DNA of 11,240 bases, from assembly GCA_028699795.1 (NCBI GenBank), contig JAQVTZ010000047.1:1-11240 (forward strand), written 5' to 3'. The translations under genes and the position numbers were made by a program. Shown here piece after piece: positions 1 to 6,639 of this stretch. Positions within the stretch are counted from its first letter, which is position 1. Each line of letters starts with the position of its first letter. Source of the stretch: Clostridia bacterium. Its GTDB lineage: Bacteria > Bacillota > Clostridia > Christensenellales > DTU072. Under the pieces are notes generated by a model. That model was not told where the DNA came from, did not search any database, and saw only the letters and a list, made by a program, of their open reading frames with translations.

Positions 1-28
1 GGGCCCGGATAGGCTAAATAGAAATGCC

Positions 29-763
29 TTAATAGGCTATGGAGTCTACATCGCCGCCGAGAATTTCGAAACGCGCTTTGAGGCAACTTTGATTGTCTTC
101 GTTGGTATACATGGTAAAAATCAAGTACGGCTCTTGATTGTAGCTGCTGTCGTACCCGCCTATATAGACGGCGGTGTAATCTCCGCTGTACTCGCTGTGC
201 AACTCTTTGACACTGTATACGCTATTTAACTCTAATGCAAGACCTTCGGGCAAGCTGAGTTCCGTAATGCCGTTTCCGCTCTCTATTTGCTGTTTTAGGT
301 TCTCATACTCGGGATTTCCGTCATCCAAACCCGCAATTCTTAGCCCAAGACTGTTTTCGATTAAGGCAAGGCTTCCGCTGACATCGGTAAGGTCGAACCC
401 CGGGAATAGCACTTCTAAATATTGATAGCTGAAGCTTTCTATTTCTTCGTTACCCATCGCCATATCTCCCGCCATGAAGTTCACAAATGAGATAAGCTCT
501 TCGGTGAAGGCAATCTTAACTTGGCAAGTACCGTCTTGGTTCAGCTTAATGTAAGATTGCGACGGGTCCAAAAGAGATTCGGCTAAATTGAGACTGTCAC
601 CTAACAACGCGCCAAGCGTAAATTCGGTAATGGTAAAAGTGGTGTCTTGTTCTAAGTAGTTGTATTCGGGTTGCTTGTCACAAGCTGTCAAGGCTACTGC
701 CGAAAGTGCAACCATTGCGATAAGCATTGTTATAGCTACTGCTAATTTAAGTATCTTTTTCAT
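29..763 (-). CDS. Unrecognised secreted lipoprotein, 244 aa
   Basis: I do not recognise the family. The N-terminus is a lipoprotein signal peptide: MKK, a hydrophobic stretch at about residues 5-24, then lipobox LTAC with the lipidated Cys at residue 28. The mature part is acidic and mostly predicted beta-rich and extracellular. It includes a segment near residues 71-90 (YIKLNQDGTCQVKI) that resembles a beta hairpin, and a Tyr/Gly-rich stretch near residues 192-212. Cys80 and Cys227 could form a disulfide, which is inference. The ATG is preceded by a GAGGGAG-type ribosome binding site, and only 17 nt separate it from the stop of the upstream SGNH hydrolase gene, so the two are almost certainly cotranscribed. 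No promoter is visible between them. The gene ends 28 nt from the window edge, so its terminator and any further operon members cannot be seen. The existence of the gene and its export are well supported; its role is unknown. Confidence 0.85.
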   Translation of the reverse strand: MKKILKLAVAITMLIAMVALSAVALTACDKQPEYNYLEQDTTFTITEFTLGALLGDSLNLAESLLDPSQSYIKLNQDGTCQVKIAFTEELISFVNFMAGDMAMGNEEIESFSYQYLEVLFPGFDLTDVSGSLALIENSLGLRIAGLDDGNPEYENLKQQIESGNGITELSLPEGLALELNSVYSVKELHSEYSGDYTAVYIGGYDSSYNQEPYLIFTMYTNEDNQSCLKARFEILGGDVDSIAY

Positions 764-780
764 AGTGCGCTCCCTCTCCC

Positions 781-1782
781 TTAATAGTATTTGGGCGTAA
801 TGCCGAGTGTCGCATCGAAATAAAGCCTAGAAACCTCTTCGTAAGTGTCCGCTTTTTTGATACTCCTGTTTATGGTTTTGTAGTCCACCGTTTCGGCAAA
901 CATGCGCTCCAATTGTTCTGTTCGGATTTCTTTATATCTTTTTAAGAAATCTTTGTCTGCGAGCTCGAGGGATTCCAACAACTTTTGCGTGGTGAGCGCG
1001 GCTACCGCGTGACCTTCGTTGGAGGGGTGTATCCAGTCGTTAGAAATAAGCCTATTGCCCCGCGCTCTGTCAGCCTTGTATACTTCGTCGAAATCTTTGT
1101 AAGCATCTGCGATATAAAACGCGTTGGGATGTTCGTCGAGGTAATCCCACAGTACAGCGTTTAAGCGTATCAATACGCGAGAAGTTACTTCGCGGTAATC
1201 TTCTTCTTCGAAACCCATCTCGGCCAAAGTTTGCTTTGTCCCATCAAAAATCAGTATGCAATCGGGATCGCCGGGATTGTACACCGTTTGGAAAATAAGT
1301 ACTGCATTGGGATTGAGTGTCTTTAGCTCGTCTACAATATTGGCAATATTTTGTTTGGAGTTTACCAAAATGCTGTCTATTCTGTCATATCTGTCTTGCG
1401 CGGCTTCGATGAGCATTGGTCCGAAACCACTAAGTAGTACATCGTTTCCGAGTATCGAAATATGGATGATGTCGGCTTCCTTAATATGAGTGCGGGTCAT
1501 GTTGGCTCCGTAATCTTCTTTGCGGATAATGCTTAAGAGCTGTCCTGTTTTGTGGCCCGATACCGAACGGTTATAATACTCAAAACCATTGCATCTTCCG
1601 ATAATGGAATAATAGGCGTAGTTATTCCGCTCCGAAACAGGCGAAGGCCCCGCAAGCCCTTCCGCGATCGAGTCGCCAAGATACACAATTTTGATTGGTT
1701 CTTCTTTTTCGCATGCGCCCATGATAAATAGAGAGCCGCACACCATGACCATACAAAGAATCAAGCATACAACTTTTTTCAT
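781..1782 (-). CDS. SGNH/GDSL-family hydrolase, predicted lipoprotein, 333 aa
   Basis: This is a predicted secreted esterase or lipase-like hydrolase of the SGNH superfamily. A signal peptide spans residues 1-23 and ends at MGAC (Cys24), a somewhat non-ideal lipobox with Met at -3. Block I is GDSIAEG, with the likely nucleophile Ser38. Block II is probably the NRSVSGHKTG segment (71-80), with Gly76 as an oxyanion-hole candidate. Block III is LGND (111-114, Asn113). Block V is DWIHPS (249-254), giving Asp249 and His252. All four SGNH positions are therefore present and the enzyme should be active. The region after about residue 270 is a charged, probably helical extension. The family hydrolyses ester or acetyl groups on carbohydrates, lipids or peptidoglycan; the substrate cannot be read from the sequence. 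It is the first gene of a two-gene lipoprotein operon, with a GGAGG-type site just before the ATG and its own extended -10 promoter at 1812-1841. Confidence 0.9.
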   Translation of the reverse strand: MKKVVCLILCMVMVCGSLFIMGACEKEEPIKIVYLGDSIAEGLAGPSPVSERNNYAYYSIIGRCNGFEYYNRSVSGHKTGQLLSIIRKEDYGANMTRTHIKEADIIHISILGNDVLLSGFGPMLIEAAQDRYDRIDSILVNSKQNIANIVDELKTLNPNAVLIFQTVYNPGDPDCILIFDGTKQTLAEMGFEEEDYREVTSRVLIRLNAVLWDYLDEHPNAFYIADAYKDFDEVYKADRARGNRLISNDWIHPSNEGHAVAALTTQKLLESLELADKDFLKRYKEIRTEQLERMFAETVDYKTINRSIKKADTYEEVSRLYFDATLGITPKYY

Positions 1783-1811
1783 ACTCCCTCCAATTTTAAA
1801 ATACTGTTCGA

Positions 1812-1841
1812 GTTATAACATAAAAACACCAATTTTGTCAA
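1812..1841 (-). promoter_or_regulatory. Sigma-A type promoter for the SGNH hydrolase-lipoprotein operon
   Basis: On the minus strand a perfect TTGACA (-35, at 1836-1841) lies 18 nt before TATAAC (-10, at 1812-1817). A TG one base upstream of the -10 makes it an extended -10. The predicted transcript starts near 1805, giving a leader of about 23 nt. A short inverted repeat, ACACCA (1826-1831) and TGGTGT (1849-1854), brackets the -35 and could be an operator, but it is only 6 bp long and may be chance. Confidence 0.75.
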
Positions 1842-1870
1842 TACCGAATGGTGTAAATATGCGCGCAGGG

Positions 1871-1898
1871 TTGACATAAATTTCTATAATGATATATT
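1871..1898 (+). promoter_or_regulatory. Sigma-A type promoter for the PPC protein-nadE unit
   Basis: TTGACA at 1871-1876 is followed after 16 nt by TATATT (1893-1898), predicting a start near 1905 and a leader of about 14 nt that still contains the ribosome binding site AAGGTG (1906-1911). A perfect TATAAT also sits at 1885-1890. It is only 8 nt from the TTGACA and has no good -35 at the proper distance, so which -10 is used is uncertain. This promoter is divergent from the one at 1812-1841, with 29 nt between the two -35 boxes. Confidence 0.65.
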
Positions 1899-1918
1899 AT
1901 TAGACAAGGTGAATATAA

Positions 1919-2341
1919 ATGGATTATAAAAAATTCGAAAAATTTTATTGGCTCAGAATCGATCGGGGCGAAGAAATCGCCAGCTCGTTGCGCCGTTTTG
2001 CCGCAAAAGAAAACATTTCTAACGCCTCCGTAAACGGATTGGGCGCGGTAAATTATGCTGTGGCGGGACTTTACGATACCGCTTGCAAGAAGTATATTTC
2101 CAACACTTTCAAGGGCGATATGGAAATCGTTTCGCTTCTCGGAAGTATCACCGAGATGAACGGGGAAGTCTATCTTCATCTTCATATCGGGCTTGCCGAC
2201 GCAAGCGGCAAAATGTTCGGCGGACATTTGAACGAAGCCATAGTAAGCGGCACTTGCGAACTCAATATCACGGTATCCGAAGGCGGTATCGGAAGAAAAT
2301 TCGACGAGGACATCGGGTTGAATCTATTGGATTTTGAATAA
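1919..2341 (+). CDS. PPC/DUF296 domain protein, 140 aa
   Basis: This is a single PPC (plant and prokaryote conserved, DUF296) domain filling the whole 140 residues. Visible family marks are the NGLGAV turn (39-44), the LHLH motif with His87 and His89, and GGHL with His103. Those three histidines are the usual metal-site candidates of bacterial members, which form trimers in known structures. In plants the same domain accompanies AT-hook DNA-binding motifs; no AT-hook is present here, so calling it a DNA-binding protein would not be justified. It has no signal peptide and is predicted cytoplasmic. The ATG at 1919 has AAGGTG seven bases upstream. The stop lies 40 nt before nadE with no intervening promoter or terminator, so it is probably cotranscribed with nadE. 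Its biochemical role is unknown; a small-molecule-binding or regulatory role is inference. Confidence 0.88.
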   Translation: MDYKKFEKFYWLRIDRGEEIASSLRRFAAKENISNASVNGLGAVNYAVAGLYDTACKKYISNTFKGDMEIVSLLGSITEMNGEVYLHLHIGLADASGKMFGGHLNEAIVSGTCELNITVSEGGIGRKFDEDIGLNLLDFE

Positions 2342-2381
2342 TAAAATAAGAAACTACAAAAGAAATAGATAGAGGTATCAT

Positions 2382-4283
2382 ATGAAGCACGGATTTATCA
2401 AAGTAGCGGCCGCTACACCCACTATTAAAGTAGCGGATTGCAACTTAAACGCAGAGAATATTATTGTGGACTTAAAAGAGTGTGCTTCGCAGGGCGCCAA
2501 AATTATCGTATTTCCAGAGCTCGTTATCACGGGATACACCTCGGGCGACCTTTTTTATCAAGAAACCCTTCAAGACGCGGCAATAAAGGCTTTATCCAAA
2601 ATTCGCAAAGCAAGCGTGAATATCAATGCGTTGATATTCGTCGGACTCCCTTTGCGGGTGGGTGGTCGGATTTATAATACGGCAGCCGCAATCTTCGAGG
2701 GCCGTATTTTGGGCGTAATCCCTAAAACTTATCTTCCGAATTACAACGAATTCTATGAAAAAAGACAGTTTGGGGAAGCGCCGCAAAAGAACAGCATCAT
2801 CGAATTGGACAACCAAAAAGTTGTTTTCGGAACAAAAATTTTGTTTCAATGCCGTGATATTCCCGAGCTTATCGTCGCGGCAGAAATCTGCGAAGATTTG
2901 TGGGTGATGACACCGCCGTCCGCCGCGCACGCGCTGGCAGGCGCCTCGGTAATTGTCAATCTTTCGGCAAGCAACGAAACCGTCGGCAAAGAGGATTATC
3001 GCAGAAATTTGGTATGCGGACAATCGGCAAGACTCATTTCTGCGTATATATACAGCGATATCGGCGACGGAGAATCCACGACGGATATCGTATTTGCAGG
3101 GCATAATATCATTGCCGAAAACGGCAAAATCCTTGCGGAAACGCAGTTATTTCAGAACAAAACGATTTACAGTGAAATCGATGTCTATTCGCTGGCGTAC
3201 GAAAGGTCCAAGCTTGCCAATTATGCAGGCAATACCGAAGGCTACGACACGGTCGAGTTTGTATTCAATCCCGCCGAAACTGTGTTAACAAGACAATACC
3301 CCAAGTATCCGTTTGTACCGTCTGAAGAACAAGAGCTTTCTAACCGCGCCGAGCTTATCCTTACGATGCAGGCGCACGGACTTAAAAAACGCATCCATCA
3401 TACGGGGGTGAAAACCGTTGTGATAGGTGTAAGCGGAGGACTGGATAGCGCTTTGGCGTTGTTGGTTGCCGCTAGAGCGGTAAAGTTAGCGGGTAAAGAT
3501 GCAAACAGCGTTTTGGGTGTCACGATGCCTTGTTTTGGGACAACAAACAGAACTTTAACCAATGCCCAAAGACTAATGACCGCTTTGGGTACAGGGTCCC
3601 AAAAGGTCGAAATCGGCGATGCGGTAAAAGACCATCTTAATAAGATAGGACATACGGGACAAATGGATGTAACTTTCGAAAACGCGCAAGCAAGAGAGCG
3701 CACGCAAGTGCTTATGGATATTGCCAACCTTACCAACGGGTTGGTAGTGGGGACGGGCGACCTATCCGAACTTGCATTGGGTTGGGCAACCTACAACGGC
3801 GACCATATGTCGATGTACGGCGTAAACGCTTCGGTCCCGAAAACACTGGTGAAATATCTTATTCGTTACGAGGCCTTAAAAGCGGGAGGAGAACTGAAAG
3901 AAGTATTACTAGATATTTTGGATACGCCCATCAGCCCCGAACTGTTGCCGCCGCAAGAAGGAGAAATCGCGCAAATAACAGAGGATTTAGTAGGGCCTTA
4001 CGCCTTGCATGATTTTTTCATGTATTATTTGATTCGGATGGGATTTCCGCCGTCCAAAGTTTACAGGATAGCGAAACTTGCTTTTCTAAATGAAATGGAT
4101 GAGGAAACCGTCAAAAAATGGCTGGAAGTATTCATCAAAAGGTTTTTTTCGCAACAATTCAAACGCAGCTGCCTGCCCGACGGTGTCAAAATCGGTTCGG
4201 TGGCGCTTTCCCCAAGAGGCGATTGGCGTATGCCGAGCGATGCTTCTCCTTCGCTATGGCTCAAAGAACTCGAACAAGAGTAA
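2382..4283 (+). CDS. nadE: Glutamine-dependent NAD+ synthetase, 633 aa
   Basis: It catalyses the last step of NAD synthesis, ATP-dependent amidation of nicotinate adenine dinucleotide using ammonia released from glutamine. It is cytoplasmic. The N-terminal carbon-nitrogen hydrolase (glutaminase) domain, about residues 1-280, carries the expected catalytic Glu-Lys-Cys triad: Glu46 in FPELVITGY, Lys115 in IPKTYLPN and Cys170 in AEICEDLW. The C-terminal synthetase domain, about 325-600, carries the ATP-pyrophosphatase P-loop SGGLDS (351-356) and GTGDLSELALGW (457-468). Near the end is the family-typical FKRSCLPDG...SPRGDWRMPSDA (593-621). The length fits fused two-domain NadE enzymes rather than the short ammonia-only form, so the cell need not rely on free ammonia for this step. 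The start is supported by AGAGGT five bases before the ATG and by the family-typical N-terminus. It follows the PPC gene by 40 nt and is followed by a strong hairpin at 4308-4336. Confidence 0.97.
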   Translation: MKHGFIKVAAATPTIKVADCNLNAENIIVDLKECASQGAKIIVFPELVITGYTSGDLFYQETLQDAAIKALSKIRKASVNINALIFVGLPLRVGGRIYNTAAAIFEGRILGVIPKTYLPNYNEFYEKRQFGEAPQKNSIIELDNQKVVFGTKILFQCRDIPELIVAAEICEDLWVMTPPSAAHALAGASVIVNLSASNETVGKEDYRRNLVCGQSARLISAYIYSDIGDGESTTDIVFAGHNIIAENGKILAETQLFQNKTIYSEIDVYSLAYERSKLANYAGNTEGYDTVEFVFNPAETVLTRQYPKYPFVPSEEQELSNRAELILTMQAHGLKKRIHHTGVKTVVIGVSGGLDSALALLVAARAVKLAGKDANSVLGVTMPCFGTTNRTLTNAQRLMTALGTGSQKVEIGDAVKDHLNKIGHTGQMDVTFENAQARERTQVLMDIANLTNGLVVGTGDLSELALGWATYNGDHMSMYGVNASVPKTLVKYLIRYEALKAGGELKEVLLDILDTPISPELLPPQEGEIAQITEDLVGPYALHDFFMYYLIRMGFPPSKVYRIAKLAFLNEMDEETVKKWLEVFIKRFFSQQFKRSCLPDGVKIGSVALSPRGDWRMPSDASPSLWLKELEQE

Positions 4284-4307
4284 GCAACCACTTGTTAAAT
4301 GAAATTT

Positions 4308-4336
4308 GGGCACCTCTACACGATATCGAGGTGCCC
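4308..4336 (+). terminator. Strong hairpin after nadE, probable terminator
   Basis: A perfect 9-bp inverted repeat, GGGCACCTC (4308-4316) and GAGGTGCCC (4328-4336), encloses an 11-nt loop and starts 24 nt after the nadE stop. One further T-A pair can extend the stem. The sequence after it (AGCTTATAATATTT) is AT-rich but has no continuous T run, so it is not a textbook intrinsic terminator. It could also be a 3'-end stabiliser. It lies about 40 nt before the next promoter, which fits a boundary between two transcription units. Confidence 0.65.
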
Positions 4337-4376
4337 AGCTTATAATATTTCTCATCACCCAGTACCAATATAAATA

Positions 4377-4405
4377 TTGACTTTATATATTGTTTATTCT
4401 ATAAT
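4377..4405 (+). promoter_or_regulatory. Sigma-A type promoter for the lipoprotein-proS unit
   Basis: TTGACT (4377-4382) and a perfect TATAAT (4400-4405) are separated by 17 nt. The predicted start is near 4412, leaving a leader of about 25 nt that holds AGGAG (4427-4431) five bases before the ATG at 4437. The short leader rules out a T-box riboswitch ahead of this unit. Confidence 0.8.
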
Positions 4406-4436
4406 GTATACGACATAATATTGTTCAGGAGTAGTT

Positions 4437-4796
4437 ATGAAAAAGTTAATTGTATTAGTTGTACTCGTTGCTCTTATCGCATTGTCCGCTGTGGCAATGC
4501 TAGGTTGTACCGAAAACGAAGAAACCGTAAAAATAGAAAAAATTGAAGCCGTTGTGGCAGACAATACCGTGTTTCATGTCGGCGATGCTTTCGATGCGTC
4601 CAAGTTCGAGATAACAGCAACGCTGTCGGACGAAACCGAAGTCGAAATGACCAACACCGCGGGCGTATTTTACGATAAATCCGAACTTCAACTTAACAAT
4701 AACAAGTATAGCGAAGAAGGGACTTTTACCCTCAAAATTATTTACCTAGACAAGTACGAGGCCGAGGTCGAGATTACCGTACACGAAGAAGCGTAA
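4437..4796 (+). CDS. Small lipoprotein with one bacterial Ig-like domain, 119 aa
   Basis: The signal peptide (MKK, hydrophobic residues 4-22) ends at MLGC with Cys24 as the likely lipidated residue. After a short acidic linker, residues about 32-117 resemble a bacterial Ig-like domain of the Big_3 type. Typical features are an opening strand ending in VEKIEAV-like residues, the HVGDAFDASKFEITATLSD segment (46-64) and a closing strand pattern, YLDKYEAEVEITV. Such domains are normally binding or spacer modules on surface proteins, and here the domain is the whole mature protein, with no catalytic or anchoring partner. It is the first gene after its own promoter, with an AGGAG site five bases before the ATG, and it ends 19 nt before proS, so the two are likely cotranscribed. 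Its signal peptide shares the ALSAVA block with the lipoprotein at 29-763. The function is unknown and the Ig-like call is by pattern only. Confidence 0.82.
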   Translation: MKKLIVLVVLVALIALSAVAMLGCTENEETVKIEKIEAVVADNTVFHVGDAFDASKFEITATLSDETEVEMTNTAGVFYDKSELQLNNNKYSEEGTFTLKIIYLDKYEAEVEITVHEEA

Positions 4797-4815
4797 GGTT
4801 CGGGGTTTAAGTCTT

Positions 4816-6525
4816 ATGTTATTATCCAAACTGGTAGGCAATCGTTCTAAGGACAACCCTTCGGACGCCATGATAAAAAGTCACGCGCTTTTAGTAAGAG
4901 CGGGCTTTATCAAATTGGTGGCAAACGGCATCTGGACGCTGGGCACGGCGGCCAAAAGGATTGCTTCTAAAATAGAAAATATAATTCGCGAAGAAATGAA
5001 CGCCATAGACGGGCAAGAGTGCACCTTTCCCGTTGTCATGCCAAGAGAGCTGTGGGAAGAAAGCGGCAGATACCTTACTATCGGTGAAGAAATGGTAAGG
5101 TTCCAAGACCGCAATGCCCGTGATCTTGTTTTGGGAATGACGCACGAAGAGGCGGCGGTGCATTTTGCGAGAGACAATGTGGTAAGCTATCAACAACTGC
5201 CTTGTATGGTTTACCAAATACAAACCAAGTTTCGCGACGAAGCAAGAGCGCGCGGCGGACTGATTCGGGTAAGAGAGTTTACCATGAAGGATGCATACTC
5301 CTTCCATATCTCACAAGAGGACCTCGAAAGATACTACCAAAAGGCATACGACGCGTATACCCGTATCTTCCAAAGGATAGGCATGAAGAATGTTGTGGCG
5401 GTCAAGTCCGACAGCGGCATGATGGGCGGCAGTGTATCCCATGAATATATGTTGCTGACTCCCGTGGGCGAAGACACCATTGTGCTCTGTCCCCAATGCG
5501 GCTACAAAGCCAATATGGAAGTCGCCGAATGCGTTATCGATACCTTAAAAGACGAAGTTTCGGCACCCAAAGAGGAAGTTTTCACGGCAGAAGCCAAAGA
5601 AATAAGCGAAGTATCGGCGTATCTGGGTGTCCCCGAACATAAGACGATAAAAGCGGTAAGCTTTCAGGTCAAAGGCGAGACAACTACCGTGCTTTGCTTT
5701 ATCCGCGGAGACCTCGAAGTTAACGAGGCGAAGCTGAAGAAGATTATCCGCAAAGATATCGTGCCGTCCAATTTGTCGGACAGCGATAAATTGGTTGCAG
5801 GCAATATCGGGCCTATAGGCTTAAAGCTAGAGGATGCAATTATTATTTACGATGCTTCGCTTAAAGAAGCCAACAACATGGTGGTAGGCGCGAACCGTGA
5901 AGAGTACCATATCAAGGGTGTCGATTTTGCAAGAGATATCGAAGCCAAAGAGTATTACGATATTGCCAAAGTCAAAAGCGACGCGGTTTGTACCAAGTGC
6001 GGCGGTAAACTTCATATCAATAACGGGATAGAAGTTGGCAACATCTTCCAGTTGGGCACCAAATACACCAAAGCGATGGGCATGACGGTACTCAACAAAG
6101 AAGGCGCGTCCGTCAATCCTATCATGGGTTGTTACGGTATCGGCGTGGGGCGTGCGCTCGCTTCGGTGGCAGAAGAGTCTTGCGACGACAAAGGTTTGTG
6201 TTGGCCGATGTCGATTGCTCCTTGGCAAGTGTATCTTTGTCCGTTAAGAATAGATAACGAAGAGGTACGCGCAAAAGCTTACGAATTGTATGAAGAATTA
6301 AAAAAAGCAAAAGTGGAAGTTATTTTCGACGACAGAGAGGCTTCTCCGGGGTTCAAATTTTCGGATTGCGACCTGATGGGGATTCCAATTAGGGCGGTAG
6401 TCAGCCCCAGATCGTTAGCAAATGGCGAGGTCGAGCTTCAGTTGCGCGACGGCAGCCTCAAAACAAATGTAAAATATGAAGAGTGTATAGGCAAAATAAA
6501 AGAGATAATAGAGAATAGAGAATAG
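4816..6525 (+). CDS. proS: Prolyl-tRNA synthetase, bacterial type with editing domain, 569 aa
   Basis: It attaches proline to tRNA-Pro in the cytoplasm. The N-terminus through RAGFIKLVANGIWTLGT (28-44) and the class II catalytic core are typical of bacterial ProRS: motif 1 ends around PVVMPRELWEESGRY (72-86), motif 2 is FRDEARARGGLIRVREFTMKDAYSFH (139-164), and motif 3 includes GCYGIGVGRALAS (438-450). Between motifs 2 and 3 lies the YbaK-like insertion domain (about 240-385) that deacylates mischarged Ala-tRNA-Pro. Its HKTIKAV segment carries Lys279, the likely editing lysine. An anticodon-binding domain follows (about 470-569). Two CxxC pairs (225-228 and 392-395) flank the insertion. The segment usually written GPTHEE reads GMTHEE (107-112). 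The ribosome binding site is weak (only GGGG at 4802-4805), so translation may be coupled to the lipoprotein gene ending 19 nt upstream. The last codons, encoding IENRE, lie inside a heptad repeat array. Confidence 0.97.
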   Translation: MLLSKLVGNRSKDNPSDAMIKSHALLVRAGFIKLVANGIWTLGTAAKRIASKIENIIREEMNAIDGQECTFPVVMPRELWEESGRYLTIGEEMVRFQDRNARDLVLGMTHEEAAVHFARDNVVSYQQLPCMVYQIQTKFRDEARARGGLIRVREFTMKDAYSFHISQEDLERYYQKAYDAYTRIFQRIGMKNVVAVKSDSGMMGGSVSHEYMLLTPVGEDTIVLCPQCGYKANMEVAECVIDTLKDEVSAPKEEVFTAEAKEISEVSAYLGVPEHKTIKAVSFQVKGETTTVLCFIRGDLEVNEAKLKKIIRKDIVPSNLSDSDKLVAGNIGPIGLKLEDAIIIYDASLKEANNMVVGANREEYHIKGVDFARDIEAKEYYDIAKVKSDAVCTKCGGKLHINNGIEVGNIFQLGTKYTKAMGMTVLNKEGASVNPIMGCYGIGVGRALASVAEESCDDKGLCWPMSIAPWQVYLCPLRIDNEEVRAKAYELYEELKKAKVEVIFDDREASPGFKFSDCDLMGIPIRAVVSPRSLANGEVELQLRDGSLKTNVKYEECIGKIKEIIENRE

Positions 6526-6615
6526 ATAAGAGATAAAAGATAAGAAAGTAAGAGGTAATAGGTAAGAAACAAAAGATAAGAGATAAGAAAAATAGATAGA
6601 AGATAAGATATAAAA
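6504..6615 (+). repeat. Degenerate 7-nt tandem repeat, consensus GATAAGA, about 16 units
   Basis: From 6504 the sequence can be written in steps of seven: GATAATA, GAGAATA, GAGAATA, GATAAGA, GATAAAA, GATAAGA, then drifted units, with further clear GATAAG copies at 6575, 6582 and 6602. The tract is nearly pure A/G/T; between 6493 and 6618 there is a single C (6570). It begins inside proS, spans its stop codon and runs to 25 nt before the next gene. Because 7 is not a multiple of 3 and each unit carries TAA, stop codons appear in all three forward frames. No inverted repeat or promoter is visible in it. Confidence 0.85.
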
Positions 6616-6639
6616 ATTCAGATTAAGAAGGAAGGGAAA

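Noticed and set aside
1838..2227. Minus-strand reading frame of 129 codons across the PPC gene
   Set aside because: It is antisense to a clearly conserved domain, overlaps both divergent promoters, and has no family-like content.
2400..2436. Direct repeat AAAGTAGCGG and the 14-nt palindrome GTAGCGGCCGCTAC in the start of nadE
   Set aside because: The repeat encodes the family-typical IKVA...IKVA of the NadE N-terminus, and the palindrome falls in coding sequence with no sign of separate function.
2592..3104. Minus-strand reading frame of 170 codons inside nadE
   Set aside because: It mirrors the nadE reading frame, has a Cys/Arg-rich composition typical of shadow frames, and has no recognisable domain.
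4337..4436. T-box leader upstream of the proS unit
   Set aside because: No T-box consensus, specifier stem or antiterminator is present, and the predicted leader is only about 25 nt.
5827..6228. Minus-strand reading frame of 133 codons inside proS
   Set aside because: It lies wholly within conserved ProRS sequence and shows no signal peptide, domain or convincing ribosome binding site.
6504..6615. CRISPR-like or site-specific repeat array
   Set aside because: The units are 7 nt, contiguous and degenerate, with no spacers and no dyad, so this is a simple-sequence tandem repeat.
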